From the NCBI RefSeq assembly GCF_003688625.1, contig NZ_RCWY01000003.1:620001-684000 (forward strand): a DNA stretch of 64,000 nt, in the 5' to 3' direction. The position numbers and the translations under genes are program-made. This document shows, piece by piece, positions 25,577-34,632 of this stretch. How positions within the stretch are numbered: position 1 is the first letter of the stretch; each line of letters opens with the position of its first letter. The notes under the pieces are model-generated. The model had not been told where the DNA came from. It saw nothing but the letters and a program-made list of their open reading frames with translations, and made no database searches. This stretch comes from Sphingomonas sp. PP-CE-3A-406 (lineage in GTDB: Bacteria; Pseudomonadota; Alphaproteobacteria; Sphingomonadales; Sphingomonadaceae).

Positions 25577-26548
25577 GTGGCATCACCGACCATCCCCGTC
25601 ACCGTTCTCACCGGCTATCTGGGCGCGGGCAAGACGACGCTCCTGAACCGCATCCTCAGCCAGAACCACGGCCGGAAATATGCGGTCATCGTCAACGAAT
25701 TCGGCGAGATCGGCATCGACAACGACCTGATCGTCGACGCCGACGAAGAGGTGTTCGAGATGAACAACGGGTGCATCTGCTGCACCGTCCGCGGCGACCT
25801 GATCCGCATCATTGAGGGGCTGATGAAGCGCAAGGACGGCTTCGATGCGATCATCATCGAGACCACCGGCCTCGCCGATCCCGCCCCCGTCGCGCAGACC
25901 TTCTTCATGGACGACGACGTGCGCGCCCGGGCGAGCCTCGATGCGATCGTGACCGTGGTCGATGCGCGCCATGTCCTCGCCCGGCTGGAGGACAGCCATG
26001 AGGCCGAGGAGCAGATCGCGTTTGCCGACGTCATCCTGCTCAACAAGACCGATCTGGTGACCGCGCAGGAGCTTGAGGTGGTGCGCCAGCGCATCCGCAC
26101 GATCAACGGCCAGGCGCGGTTGCACGAGACGCAGAACTGCGTCGTACCGCTCGAGGAGGTGCTGGAGCGCGGTGCCTTCGACCTCGACCGCATCCTCGAG
26201 ATCGAACCCGATTTCCTGTCGGACGACGATCACGAGCATGACGATTCGATCACCTCGGTATCGCTGAGTTCGGCGACGGCGATCCGGCCCGAGCTGTTCA
26301 TGCCATGGTTGCGCAACCTGACCGCGGTCCAGGGGCAGGACATCCTGCGGCTGAAGGGCGTGCTGTCGTTCCCCGACGAGGACCAGCGCTATGTCGTGCA
26401 GGGCGTCCACATGCTGCTCGACGGCAATCATCAGCGCGACTGGAAGCCGGACGAGGTCCGCACCAGCCGGATGGTGTTCATCGGCCGCAACCTCGATCCG
26501 GTCGCCTTGCGCGCCGGGTTCGAGACCTGCGCGGTTCCTGCCAACTGA
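25577..26548 (+). CDS. COG0523 (CobW/ZNG1-like) GTP-binding metallochaperone
   Basis: A 323-residue P-loop GTPase of the COG0523 family. Walker A is GYLGAGKTT at 13-21, the metal-binding CxCC motif is CICC at 66-69, ETTGLADPAP is the family switch-like motif, and NKTD is the guanine-specificity motif. The CobW C-terminal domain closes the protein (KGVLSFPDEDQRYVVQGVH). An acidic DDDHEHDD patch is near residue 215. The GTG at 25577 has AGGA eight bases upstream and keeps the Zur-like box outside the gene. Family members deliver zinc or other metals to client enzymes, and zinc-starvation-induced members are common. It is the first gene of a metal operon; the next gene starts within its stop (TGATG). 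Confidence 0.92.
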   Translation: MASPTIPVTVLTGYLGAGKTTLLNRILSQNHGRKYAVIVNEFGEIGIDNDLIVDADEEVFEMNNGCICCTVRGDLIRIIEGLMKRKDGFDAIIIETTGLADPAPVAQTFFMDDDVRARASLDAIVTVVDARHVLARLEDSHEAEEQIAFADVILLNKTDLVTAQELEVVRQRIRTINGQARLHETQNCVVPLEEVLERGAFDLDRILEIEPDFLSDDDHEHDDSITSVSLSSATAIRPELFMPWLRNLTAVQGQDILRLKGVLSFPDEDQRYVVQGVHMLLDGNHQRDWKPDEVRTSRMVFIGRNLDPVALRAGFETCAVPAN

Positions 26549-27576
26549 TGATCGACGCGATGCGTGAAACGCTGGTGCAAAGCCATGGCCGCCGTGTCGA
26601 GGTTGGCGCGGAGCCGACCGCGATCCTGTGGCTCGGGGACGACGCGTTGCTGACGCTCGGCGACGGCAGCGTGCGGCACATGACCGATGCGGGCGAGGTC
26701 GCCGCGCATCCGGTGCACGGCGGCGCGATCCTGGCGGCGTGCCGTCACCCCGACGGACGCTCAATCGTCACCGGCGGCGACGATGGCCGGGTATGCCGCG
26801 TGACGGCGGATGGCGAGGTTCTGGAGTTGGGCCGCTTCGACCGACGCTGGGTCGAGCATCTGGTGGCGAGTCCCGCCTCGGGCCTGATCGTCGCCGGCGT
26901 CGGTCGCGAAGCGGTGGTCTGGACGCCCGGCGCCGCCGGACCCTCGCACCGCTATGCGATCGGTTCGACGATCGGCGGCCTGGCACTCGACGGTAAAGGC
27001 AAGCGATTGGCCGTCGCGCGTTATGGCGGCGTCAGCCTGTTCTATGCCGCGACCGCCGGCAGCGGCCGCGTCGCGCTCGATTGGATCGGCTCGCACCTCG
27101 CCTGCACGATGAGCACGGACGGCCGCTATGTCGTCACCGCGTTGCAGGAGACTGGGCTCCACGGCTGGCGGCTTCCCGATCTGCGCGACATGCGGATGTC
27201 GGGCTACGTCGCCAAGACGCGTAGCTTCTCGTGGGATCGCCGCGGCAAATGGCTGGCGACCAGCGGCGATGCGTGCGCCGTCCTATGGTCGTTCGACGGC
27301 AAGAACGGCCCGATGGACAAGCCGCCGTTGCTGCTGGCTGAGCGGCGGGGCGCGATCGTCACGCGCGTCGCCTTCCATCCCCGCAGCGACTTGCTGGCGA
27401 TTGGATATGACGATGGCGTCGTCGTCCTCACGCAGACCGGCGACGATAGCCCGCTGCTGGTCGATGAAGAGGGCGCCGCCATTACCGCGCTGAGTTGGAA
27501 CGATGCCGGCACCCGGCTCGGCTGGGGCGACGAGGACGGCCGGATCGGCATCCTCGACATGGCCGCGCGCGCATGA
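26548..27576 (+). CDS. WD40-repeat protein of unknown function
   Basis: A 342-residue cytosolic beta-propeller with no signal peptide. Repeated blades read like ILAACRHPDGRSIVTGGDDG, VAFHPRSDLLAIGYDDGVVV and ITALSWNDAGTRLGWGDEDG, a WD40-type pattern. No catalytic motif is visible. It starts in the stop of the first COG0523 gene and ends in the start of the DUF1289 gene, so it is firmly embedded in the operon. WD40 proteins beside zinc-regulated COG0523 genes are something I recall from other alphaproteobacteria; a role as scaffold or client-recognition partner of the GTPase is inference. Confidence 0.85.
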   Translation: MIDAMRETLVQSHGRRVEVGAEPTAILWLGDDALLTLGDGSVRHMTDAGEVAAHPVHGGAILAACRHPDGRSIVTGGDDGRVCRVTADGEVLELGRFDRRWVEHLVASPASGLIVAGVGREAVVWTPGAAGPSHRYAIGSTIGGLALDGKGKRLAVARYGGVSLFYAATAGSGRVALDWIGSHLACTMSTDGRYVVTALQETGLHGWRLPDLRDMRMSGYVAKTRSFSWDRRGKWLATSGDACAVLWSFDGKNGPMDKPPLLLAERRGAIVTRVAFHPRSDLLAIGYDDGVVVLTQTGDDSPLLVDEEGAAITALSWNDAGTRLGWGDEDGRIGILDMAARA

Positions 27577-27815
27577 AGAGCCCGTGCGTCGATATCTGCC
27601 GCTTCGATGGGCGCACCGGCTGGTGCGTCGCCTGCGGGCGCACGCAGGTCGAGTGTCGCGGCTGGCGCAAGGCGGCGCGGCCGACCCTGCTGGGGATCCA
27701 GGCGGAGTTGCCTCGCCGCCTCGCCAAGCTGGCCGCGCGTGGCATCGTCGCCTCGGAACCGGCGCCCGACCCAATTTCGGAAGACCCCGACACTATCTCG
27801 GAAGACATGGCATGA
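27573..27815 (+). CDS. DUF1289 Cys-rich small protein
   Basis: An 80-residue protein of the DUF1289 family. The motif SPCVDICRFD-GRTGWCVACGRT gives cysteines 5, 9, 18 and 21, plus Cys28 in VECRGW; this arrangement looks like a small zinc or iron-sulfur knuckle. The C-terminal third is a polar helix and an acidic tail. Function of the family is unknown. Start and stop each overlap the neighbours by four bases (ATGA), which fixes the start at 27573. Its location between a WD40 protein and a metal transporter suggests a metal-related role. Confidence 0.88.
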   Translation: MKSPCVDICRFDGRTGWCVACGRTQVECRGWRKAARPTLLGIQAELPRRLAKLAARGIVASEPAPDPISEDPDTISEDMA

Positions 27816-28648
27816 CAGATCCCTCGTTCGCACTGCCCACGCTGGGCCTGATGTTCGTGCTCGGCCTGCGCCACGGGCTCGATCCCGATCACGTCGCGGT
27901 GATCGACAATATCGTCTTCCGCATGGTCGAAGAGCGGCCTCGATTGTCGCCCTGGACCGGCACGCTGTTCGCGCTCGGCCACAGCCTCGCGGTGGCGGTC
28001 GTGGCGATCGGGGTGTCGTTGTTCGCGCACTGGATCGTCGTGCCGCGCTGGACCGCGACGCTGGTCGATACGATGGTGATCGCGTTGCTGATCCTGGTCG
28101 GCACGCTCAATCTCGTCGCGCTGCTGCGACACCGTGCGTATGCGCCGGTCGGGTGGCGGGCAGGGCTGGTGCCGCGCTCGCTGCGGTCGAGCACGCACCC
28201 GGCGGCGGTCGTCGCGATCGGCGTCGTGTTCGGGCTGGTGTTCGACACCGCGACCCAGGCGGCCGCCTGGGGCGCGGCAGCCACGACGCGGGGCGGGCCC
28301 GCCGCCGCCGCCGGTATCGCGCTGGCCTTCACAATCGGCATGGTGCTCGCCGATACGCTGGACAGCCAGATCGTCAGCCGCTTGCTGCGCTCGAGCCAGC
28401 GGGCGGGTCGCGGTGCAGGCGGATCGGTCATGCGGTATCGGCGCGCGGTCGGCTGGCTGATCGTCGGTCTGTCCTACGGCATGGCGCTGTTCGCGGCGTC
28501 GGAGGCCGCGGGCTTCGCGCTCGACCTCGACGACCGGACCTTCACCGCGATCGGCGTCGGCGCTGCCACCATCGTCGCGGTGCTGCTCGCCCGCGGTGCC
28601 TGGATCGCCCGCAAGGCCGGTCGTCCCGCTCTGGAAGGCGCGGCATGA
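27812..28648 (+). CDS. NiCoT-type nickel/cobalt transporter (HoxN/HupN/NixA family)
   Basis: A 278-residue membrane protein with about seven to eight helices. The helix-2 signature of nickel/cobalt transporters is RHGLDPDHVAVIDN (His21, Asp24, Asp26, His27), close to the canonical RHAxDADHI. GTLFALGHSLAVAVVAIGV and VFGLVFDTATQAAAWG are two further family blocks. NiCoT proteins take up Ni2+ or Co2+ with high affinity. Here the gene is wedged between DUF1289 and the second COG0523 GTPase with ATGA overlaps on both sides. Whether the cargo is nickel, cobalt or, under a Zur-like promoter, zinc cannot be decided from sequence. Confidence 0.9.
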   Translation: MTDPSFALPTLGLMFVLGLRHGLDPDHVAVIDNIVFRMVEERPRLSPWTGTLFALGHSLAVAVVAIGVSLFAHWIVVPRWTATLVDTMVIALLILVGTLNLVALLRHRAYAPVGWRAGLVPRSLRSSTHPAAVVAIGVVFGLVFDTATQAAAWGAAATTRGGPAAAAGIALAFTIGMVLADTLDSQIVSRLLRSSQRAGRGAGGSVMRYRRAVGWLIVGLSYGMALFAASEAAGFALDLDDRTFTAIGVGAATIVAVLLARGAWIARKAGRPALEGAA

Positions 28649-29811
28649 CCGGTCTGGTCACCGGACCTGGTGCGCTGATCCCGGTCTCGGTCCTCACCGG
28701 CTTTCTCGGCAGCGGCAAGACGACCGTGCTCAATCGGCTGGTGCGCGATCCGCGGATGGCGCGCGCGCTCGTCATCATCAACGAATTCGGCTCGATCGGG
28801 CTCGACCATGACCTGATCGTCCGCAGCCAGGACGACATGGTCGTCGAGATGATGGGCGGCTGCCTGTGCTGCACCATCCGCGGCGACCTGTTGCGGACGC
28901 TGCGCGAGGCGCCGTGGCGGTTCGCGCGCGACGGCAAGTGCTGGTTCGACCGGGTGGTGATCGAGACGACCGGTCTCGCCGATCCGGCGCCGATCCTGCA
29001 TACGCTGATGACCGACGAGCGCCTGCAGACGCTGTACCGGCTCGACGGTGTCATCACCACCGTCGACGCCGCGACCGGGATGGCGACACTCGATGCGCAG
29101 GAGGAATCGATCAAACAGGCGGCGGTCGCCGATCGGCTGCTGCTGACCAAGACCGATCTGGCCGGTGCGGACGCGCGTGCTGCGCTGGAAGCGCGGCTGC
29201 ACGCGCTCAACCCCGCGGCGCCGATCACGGTGGCGATCGATGGCGCGGTCGATCCGGACCTGCTGTTCGAGGCCGGGCTGTATGATCCGACGACCAAGAG
29301 CCACGACGTCCGCCGCTGGCTGAACGCCGAAGCCTATACGAGCCCGGCCCCCCACCATCATGACGACCATCATCACGACCACCATCACGGGCATAACGAT
29401 CACGCCCACCATCATCACGACGTCGATCGCCACGGCGACCGGATCCGCTCGGTCTGCCTGACCTTCGACGACCCCATTCCAGCCTTGGCGTTCGAGCGCT
29501 GGCTGGGCATCCTGACGATGTTCAAGGGCGCCGACATCCTGCGCGTGAAAGGCATCGTCAACGTCGAGGGTGTCGATCGACCGATGGTGATCCACGGCGT
29601 CCAGCACATCTTCCACCCGCCGGTCCGGCTCGACGCGTGGCCGAGCGAGGACCGCCGCAGCCGGATCGTGTTCATCACCCGCGATCTCGACGAAGCCGAT
29701 CTGCGCGGCACGCTGACGCTCATGACGCTGGGGCTCGAGCATTTCGGTCTGGTCGGAGAGGACGCGATGACCCTAGGGGCAGAGGGTGGACTGATCCCGG
29801 ACAGAGGCTGA
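28645..29811 (+). CDS. COG0523 (CobW-like) GTPase with His-rich metal-binding segment
   Basis: A 388-residue second COG0523 protein. Walker A is GFLGSGKTT at 19-27, CxCC is CLCC at 73-76, ETTGLADPAP and TKTD follow. Residues about 237-263 form a histidine-rich stretch (HHHDDHHHDHHHGH and further His runs) linking the GTPase and CobW C-terminal domains. Such loops bind zinc, cobalt or nickel and are typical of CobW-type metal chaperones or storage linkers. It differs from the first COG0523 gene of the operon, which has only a short acidic/His patch. The start overlaps the NiCoT stop. The TonB receptor gene follows after 52 bases. Confidence 0.92.
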   Translation: MTGLVTGPGALIPVSVLTGFLGSGKTTVLNRLVRDPRMARALVIINEFGSIGLDHDLIVRSQDDMVVEMMGGCLCCTIRGDLLRTLREAPWRFARDGKCWFDRVVIETTGLADPAPILHTLMTDERLQTLYRLDGVITTVDAATGMATLDAQEESIKQAAVADRLLLTKTDLAGADARAALEARLHALNPAAPITVAIDGAVDPDLLFEAGLYDPTTKSHDVRRWLNAEAYTSPAPHHHDDHHHDHHHGHNDHAHHHHDVDRHGDRIRSVCLTFDDPIPALAFERWLGILTMFKGADILRVKGIVNVEGVDRPMVIHGVQHIFHPPVRLDAWPSEDRRSRIVFITRDLDEADLRGTLTLMTLGLEHFGLVGEDAMTLGAEGGLIPDRG

Positions 29812-29863
29812 CGACCACGACGACCGCAGGGGCGGGGCGACTACACGACAACGGGGGATATCG

Positions 29864-32053
29864 GTGCGCACGACGATCATGGATTCATGGGTACGCGGTG
29901 CCGCCGCGGCCGCCTTGTGCGGCGCCTCGACGGCGGCGATTGCCGAGGACACCACGCCGACCGCGCCGCTGTCCGTACCGGCCGCGGGCGAGGAGATTAC
30001 CGTAACCGGCTGGCGGCTGCGCCAGCTCGACGTCGCGACGCCGACCGCGAGCCGCCTCGGCCTGTCGATCCGCGAGACGCCTGCCACGATCGACCAAATC
30101 GGTGCCGACGAGATCCTCACGCGTGGGTTCCGCACCGTCGACGAGGCGACGGTCAGCCTGCCGGGCGTCACCTCGGGCGGCTCGCCGGGCGATCCCTCGT
30201 TGTTCTCGATGCGCGGCTTCACCGGCGAGCAGATCACGGTGCTGCACAACGGGCTGTATCTCGGGCCGGCGAACATGATTAATCGCCCCGGCAACACCTT
30301 CAACATCGCCAGCATCGACGTGCTCAAGGGGCCGGCGTCGGTGCTCTACGGGCAGGGCGCGATCGGCGGCGCCGTCAACATCGTCAACAAGAGCCCGGAC
30401 TTCACCGCCGACAGCCTCCAGGCGCTCGCCTCCTATGCGTCGTTCGACACCGCAAGCATCGGGCTGGGTGGCAATCACCGCCTCGGCGACACGCTCGCCG
30501 CCCGCGCCGACGTCAGTTATCATCGCACCGACGGCTTCGTCGATCGCGCCGGTTCCACCTCGTTCAACGCCACCGGCGCGGTGCTGTTCAAGCCGCGCGA
30601 CACGCTGTCGATCGAATTCAGCGTCGATTATCTCAAGGACACTCTGTCCACCTATTTCGGCACGCCGCTGGTCCCGGCCTCGTTCGCCGCCGATCCGATC
30701 GGCGGGATCCTGTCGACCGGCAACGGCTATGTCGTCGATCGCCGCACGCGCTTCACCAATTACAACGTGGCGGACAACCGGGCCAAGAGCTGGCAGGTCT
30801 GGCCGCGGCTCGTCGTGAACTGGTCGCCCTCAGAGCACCTCACGCTGTCGAACACCGCCTATTATTTCCATGCCGAGCGGCAATGGATCAACGCCGAGAA
30901 CTATGTGTTCAACGCGGCCACCAAGTTGATCGACCGCGATCGCTTCTTCGTGTTCCACAACCAGGATCTGTTCGGCGATCAGTTCAGCCTGACGCACAAG
31001 GACAAACTGTTCGGCCTCGACAACACGCTGGTCGCCGGCATCGACTACAGCCATCTCGACTTCATCCGCAGCCGTGGTTTTCCCGATGGCGACAGCGTCG
31101 ATCCGCTGAACCCGAGCCCGGGTCTTTTCGGCGCGATCGACAAGCGCGTGTCACCGACCCGCTGGGACCAGATCGCGCTGTTCGGCGAGGATGCGCTCGC
31201 GCTCACGCCCTCGCTCAAGCTGGTCACGGGCCTGCGCGCCGAGCGGCTGTATCTGACGCGCGAGAATTTCAACGTCGACGGCAGCTTCAACGCCGGGTCG
31301 AGCTTCGATCGCACCTACCGGCTGTTCAACTGGCGCGCCGGGCTGGTGTATGACGTCACGCCAAACGTCACCGCGTACGCGTCGTACAGCACCGGCAAGG
31401 ATCCGGTCGGCGCGAACATCTTCCTGGTCAACGCCAACCAGAATTTCGGCCTGAGCACGTCGCGGCAGTTCGAGGGTGGGCTGAAAGCCGATCTGCTGCA
31501 CGGCCGCGGAACGCTGACACTCGCGGCCTACGACATCAAGCGCGAGAACATCCTGACGCTGGTCGCGGTCGATACCGTCAGCAATATCGGCAGCCAGCGC
31601 TCGCGCGGGATCGAAGCGTCGGGCGAACTGCGCGTGACTCCAGCGTGGGCGGTGATCGCCAGCGGCACCTATGTCGACGCGAAATACGCCAATTTCGTCG
31701 ATCCGAACTACGGGATCGCCGCGTCGGGCAACACGCCGCCCAACGTCCCGGCCTGGGTCGGCAATATCTGGACGACGGTGCAGCATATCGGCGGACTGCC
31801 GCTGGAAGCGGGCGGCGGCGTCAAATATGTCGGCAAGCGCTACGGCAACACCGCCAACGACCTCGTGCTCAAACCCTATGCGACGGGGATCGTCTACGCG
31901 ACCTATGCGCTGACGCCGCGCTGGTCGCTGACCGGGCGGATCAACAATGTCTGGAACAAGACGTTCGTGCAGTGGGCAGACATTTACTACCCCGCGCAGG
32001 TCATGCTGGGCGAACCGCGCAGGTTCGAGGTCAGCGTCCTTGCCCGCTTCTAG
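29864..32053 (+). CDS. TonB-dependent siderophore-type outer-membrane receptor
   Basis: A 729-residue receptor with signal peptide (ending GASTAAIAE). A TonB-box-like EEITVTG region is followed by a plug domain with RETPATIDQIGADEI, FSMRGFTGEQITVLHNG and the VLKGPASVLYGQGAIGGAVN motif typical of ferric-siderophore receptors. A 22-strand barrel then ends in RRFEVSVLARF with the terminal Phe. The GTG at 29864 has GGGGGA five bases upstream; ATG 29879 is the alternative. By family it imports a metal chelate. By context, downstream of a Zur-like box and metal GTPases, a zinc- or cobalt-chelate cargo is possible but unproven. Confidence 0.9.
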   Translation: MRTTIMDSWVRGAAAAALCGASTAAIAEDTTPTAPLSVPAAGEEITVTGWRLRQLDVATPTASRLGLSIRETPATIDQIGADEILTRGFRTVDEATVSLPGVTSGGSPGDPSLFSMRGFTGEQITVLHNGLYLGPANMINRPGNTFNIASIDVLKGPASVLYGQGAIGGAVNIVNKSPDFTADSLQALASYASFDTASIGLGGNHRLGDTLAARADVSYHRTDGFVDRAGSTSFNATGAVLFKPRDTLSIEFSVDYLKDTLSTYFGTPLVPASFAADPIGGILSTGNGYVVDRRTRFTNYNVADNRAKSWQVWPRLVVNWSPSEHLTLSNTAYYFHAERQWINAENYVFNAATKLIDRDRFFVFHNQDLFGDQFSLTHKDKLFGLDNTLVAGIDYSHLDFIRSRGFPDGDSVDPLNPSPGLFGAIDKRVSPTRWDQIALFGEDALALTPSLKLVTGLRAERLYLTRENFNVDGSFNAGSSFDRTYRLFNWRAGLVYDVTPNVTAYASYSTGKDPVGANIFLVNANQNFGLSTSRQFEGGLKADLLHGRGTLTLAAYDIKRENILTLVAVDTVSNIGSQRSRGIEASGELRVTPAWAVIASGTYVDAKYANFVDPNYGIAASGNTPPNVPAWVGNIWTTVQHIGGLPLEAGGGVKYVGKRYGNTANDLVLKPYATGIVYATYALTPRWSLTGRINNVWNKTFVQWADIYYPAQVMLGEPRRFEVSVLARF

Positions 32054-33488
32054 GGCGAGCGCGCGGCGGCGTCAGGCGATCAAGACGCTCGTCTGGTTCC
32101 ACCGCTGGCTCGGCGTCGCGACCTGCCTGATCTTCGCGCTCTGGTTCGCGAGCGGGGCGGTATTGCTGTTCAAGCCGTTTCCGTCGCTGTCGCACGCCGA
32201 CCAGGTGCGACTGGAGGCGCCTATCGACTTGGGCGCGGTGGCGATCTCGCCGCGTGGTGCAGCGGTCGCCGCCGGCCAGCCGACCGCGTTGCGTCTCGTC
32301 CAGCGGGGCGGGGCGCCGGCGTATATCGCCACCACGCCGGGCGGGACGATCGCGATCGATGCGCGATCGGGCCAGCGGCTGGGCGATCTTACCCCCGAAG
32401 ACATCGCTGCGGACCGACGTTCATCACCCGGCACGACGACCCCGGTCGCGATCACCTACGACCAGTGGGTCGTCCACAACCGCTTCGATCCGCTCCGCCC
32501 CTTTTACCGTCTGGACCTCGCCGACGGACGCGGGACGAGCCTTTATCGCTCGGCGAAGACCGGCGAACTGGTCCAGCGCACCACGGCCGCCGATCGCGGC
32601 TGGAACTGGGTGGGTGCGGTGCTGCACTGGGCGTATTTCACGCCGCTGCGGTCGAGCTTCACCGCGTGGGACCGGACGGTCTGGATCCTGTCGTTCGTCG
32701 CGCTGCTGGTGGCGATCGCCGGCACGATCCTCGGCATCATACGCATGCTCGCGGCGCGCCGTCTGCGCACGCCGTCGCTGACCCCGTACCGCCAGCGCTG
32801 GATGCGGTGGCACCATCTGCTTGGCCTGTTCGCGAGCGTATTCGTGCTGAGCTGGACGCTCAGCGGCTGGCTGTCGATGGACCACGGCCGCCTCTTTTCG
32901 CGCGGCCAGCCGAGCGCCGAACAGGCAACGCGCTATGCTGGAGCCCCCTTGGCGACCGCGCTGCCGAACGACCTGCCGATGGCCATTCCGGCGGGCACCA
33001 GGCAACTCGACTACACGGTTGTCGGCGGCCGGAGCCTCTCGGTCGCGCGGCAACCCGACGGAACGGCACTGACCTATGATGGCGACTATACGCGGATAGC
33101 GCCCGCGACGCTTCAAGACAGGATCGGCAAGGCGGTGCTCGTCGCATTTCCCGACGCGTCAGGTTTCAGCGTCTCCCCGATCGATCCGACCGCGACCTAT
33201 GCCTTGGCGGAGGGCTGGCCCGCGACCGCCGTGCGCGTGACGCTAAGGGGCAATGCGCTTCCCGATGTCTACGCGGATGGCGTCGACGGTCGATTGCTGA
33301 CGGTGATGGATGACAGCCGAGCCCGCTACGCCTGGATCTATTATGCGCTCCACACCTTCAACGTGCCCGGCCTCGCCACGCGCCCGTTGCTGCATCGGAT
33401 CGTCGTGCTGATCCCGTTGATGCTCGGCTTGCTGTTTAGCCTCACCGGCGTCTTGCTGGGCTTCCAGCGCCTACGCAAAATCCATTAG
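32040..33488 (+). CDS. PepSY-domain membrane protein
   Basis: About 482 residues with a hydrophobic helix near the N-terminus (WFHRWLGVATCLIFALWFASG), a large periplasmic part, paired central helices and a C-terminal helix pair (IVVLIPLMLGLLFSLTGVLLG). HRWLG and WMRWHHLLGLF are the His-containing helices characteristic of PepSY-TM (PiuB/FoxB-like) proteins, which often accompany siderophore receptors and have been linked to reductive release of metal from chelates. No ATG fits; the best start is TTG 32040, preceded by GAGG at 32027-32030 and overlapping the receptor stop by 14 bases. The start is therefore uncertain, but coupling to the receptor is clear. Confidence 0.85.
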   Translation: MPASRASARRRQAIKTLVWFHRWLGVATCLIFALWFASGAVLLFKPFPSLSHADQVRLEAPIDLGAVAISPRGAAVAAGQPTALRLVQRGGAPAYIATTPGGTIAIDARSGQRLGDLTPEDIAADRRSSPGTTTPVAITYDQWVVHNRFDPLRPFYRLDLADGRGTSLYRSAKTGELVQRTTAADRGWNWVGAVLHWAYFTPLRSSFTAWDRTVWILSFVALLVAIAGTILGIIRMLAARRLRTPSLTPYRQRWMRWHHLLGLFASVFVLSWTLSGWLSMDHGRLFSRGQPSAEQATRYAGAPLATALPNDLPMAIPAGTRQLDYTVVGGRSLSVARQPDGTALTYDGDYTRIAPATLQDRIGKAVLVAFPDASGFSVSPIDPTATYALAEGWPATAVRVTLRGNALPDVYADGVDGRLLTVMDDSRARYAWIYYALHTFNVPGLATRPLLHRIVVLIPLMLGLLFSLTGVLLGFQRLRKIH

Positions 33489-33603
33489 GCGCCGGCTTCG
33501 CTCGAAATGCCCCCGATCGCGCTTTCATTGGTGATCCGAGGCCAAGGTCGAACGAAGATTTCGATAGGGAAAGGCTGCAATATGGTTCGGCGTCGCATGC
33601 GGC

Positions 33604-34632
33604 CTATCCCATCAATGCCCGGCTGATTTCGTCATCCGTCGCGACATGCTCCTCGATGACGCATCTCAGATCGATCCCGCTGATACCGTAGCTGGATACG
33701 ACGGCTGCCTGGGCGATGTTGAGACCGTCGGACGACTGGACCATTGTTCCGCCAGCGGCGATCGGATGGGGATAGGTGCTGTGGTAGGCGTAGCGTCCCG
33801 TCGTTGCGACGACGCGGTCGGCGCGGTCTATGATGGTGGCGACGGCGTTGGCAGCGGTGCGATTGATGACGTTCATCACCGCCGCCGCCTGGCCCTCGAA
33901 ATCGAATTCGAGATAGCAGGCGCCGATCGTCACCTCTTCGATCCGGATCGGCGCGACGTAGATCAGCACGTTGCGGTCGCTCGACCACGGGTTCCTCCAC
34001 ACCGCGTCGGTCATCCATTCGGTGGTGAGCGGCGCGGACATGGCGCTGCGAAACTGGTCGTAATTCTTGAAATTCACCGTGCGGACGGCAGCGTTCGCGT
34101 GCGCGCAGACCGCGACATGCCCCTCCGCGTCGACGACGAACGCGTTCAGGAAATAGGGCGAGCAGTTCAGCAGCGACTGCAACCGCTTCAACGCGCGCGC
34201 CTCGATCTGCGGCGACGATCGGCCGAGCAGCAGCGCTTCGCTGATCGAATGGTCGGTGGCCAGCATCCGAACGTCGATCGAGCGGTCGTACAGCGTGCGC
34301 GCCAGCGTATCCGCGATCGACTGGGCAAGGTCGGCGAGCCGCCCGCATTCCATGTCCTTCGCCAGTTCGCTCGCGATCACCGCGCCGTGCTGAAGATAAT
34401 GCAGGACCTCGTCGCGAAACGCGCGGGCCGAACTCCGCGCGCTTGCCGCCAGATGCTTCACTTCCTGCGCGACGACCGTGAACCCGCGTCCCGCCTCGCC
34501 CGCGCGCGCGGCTTCGATCGTCGCGTTCAGCGCCAGCAGGTTGGTCCGCCCGGCGATCGCCTCCGCCTGATCGGCATGCGCGGTAACCTTGTCGCTCAGC
34601 GCGTTCAGCAGGGCACGTATGCGTCGGGGCAT
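33604..34632 (-). CDS. Soluble methyl-accepting chemotaxis-like protein with C-terminal Cache-like sensor
   Basis: A 342-residue protein with no signal peptide or membrane helix. Residues 26-51 hold the tip of an MCP signalling hairpin ([20 protein letters not shown], then GEAGRGF), followed by [10 protein letters not shown]. The rest resembles a Cache/PAS-like sensor ([39 protein letters not shown]). This reverses the normal order of sensor first and hairpin last, and the hairpin is far shorter than usual. ATG 34632 has GAGAAAG upstream, better than a TTG 15 bases earlier. It may bind CheW/CheA poorly or not at all. It converges on the PepSY gene; its function is unknown. Confidence 0.8.
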   Translation of the reverse strand: MPRRIRALLNALSDKVTAHADQAEAIAGRTNLLALNATIEAARAGEAGRGFTVVAQEVKHLAASARSSARAFRDEVLHYLQHGAVIASELAKDMECGRLADLAQSIADTLARTLYDRSIDVRMLATDHSISEALLLGRSSPQIEARALKRLQSLLNCSPYFLNAFVVDAEGHVAVCAHANAAVRTVNFKNYDQFRSAMSAPLTTEWMTDAVWRNPWSSDRNVLIYVAPIRIEEVTIGACYLEFDFEGQAAAVMNVINRTAANAVATIIDRADRVVATTGRYAYHSTYPHPIAAGGTMVQSSDGLNIAQAAVVSSYGISGIDLRCVIEEHVATDDEISRALMG

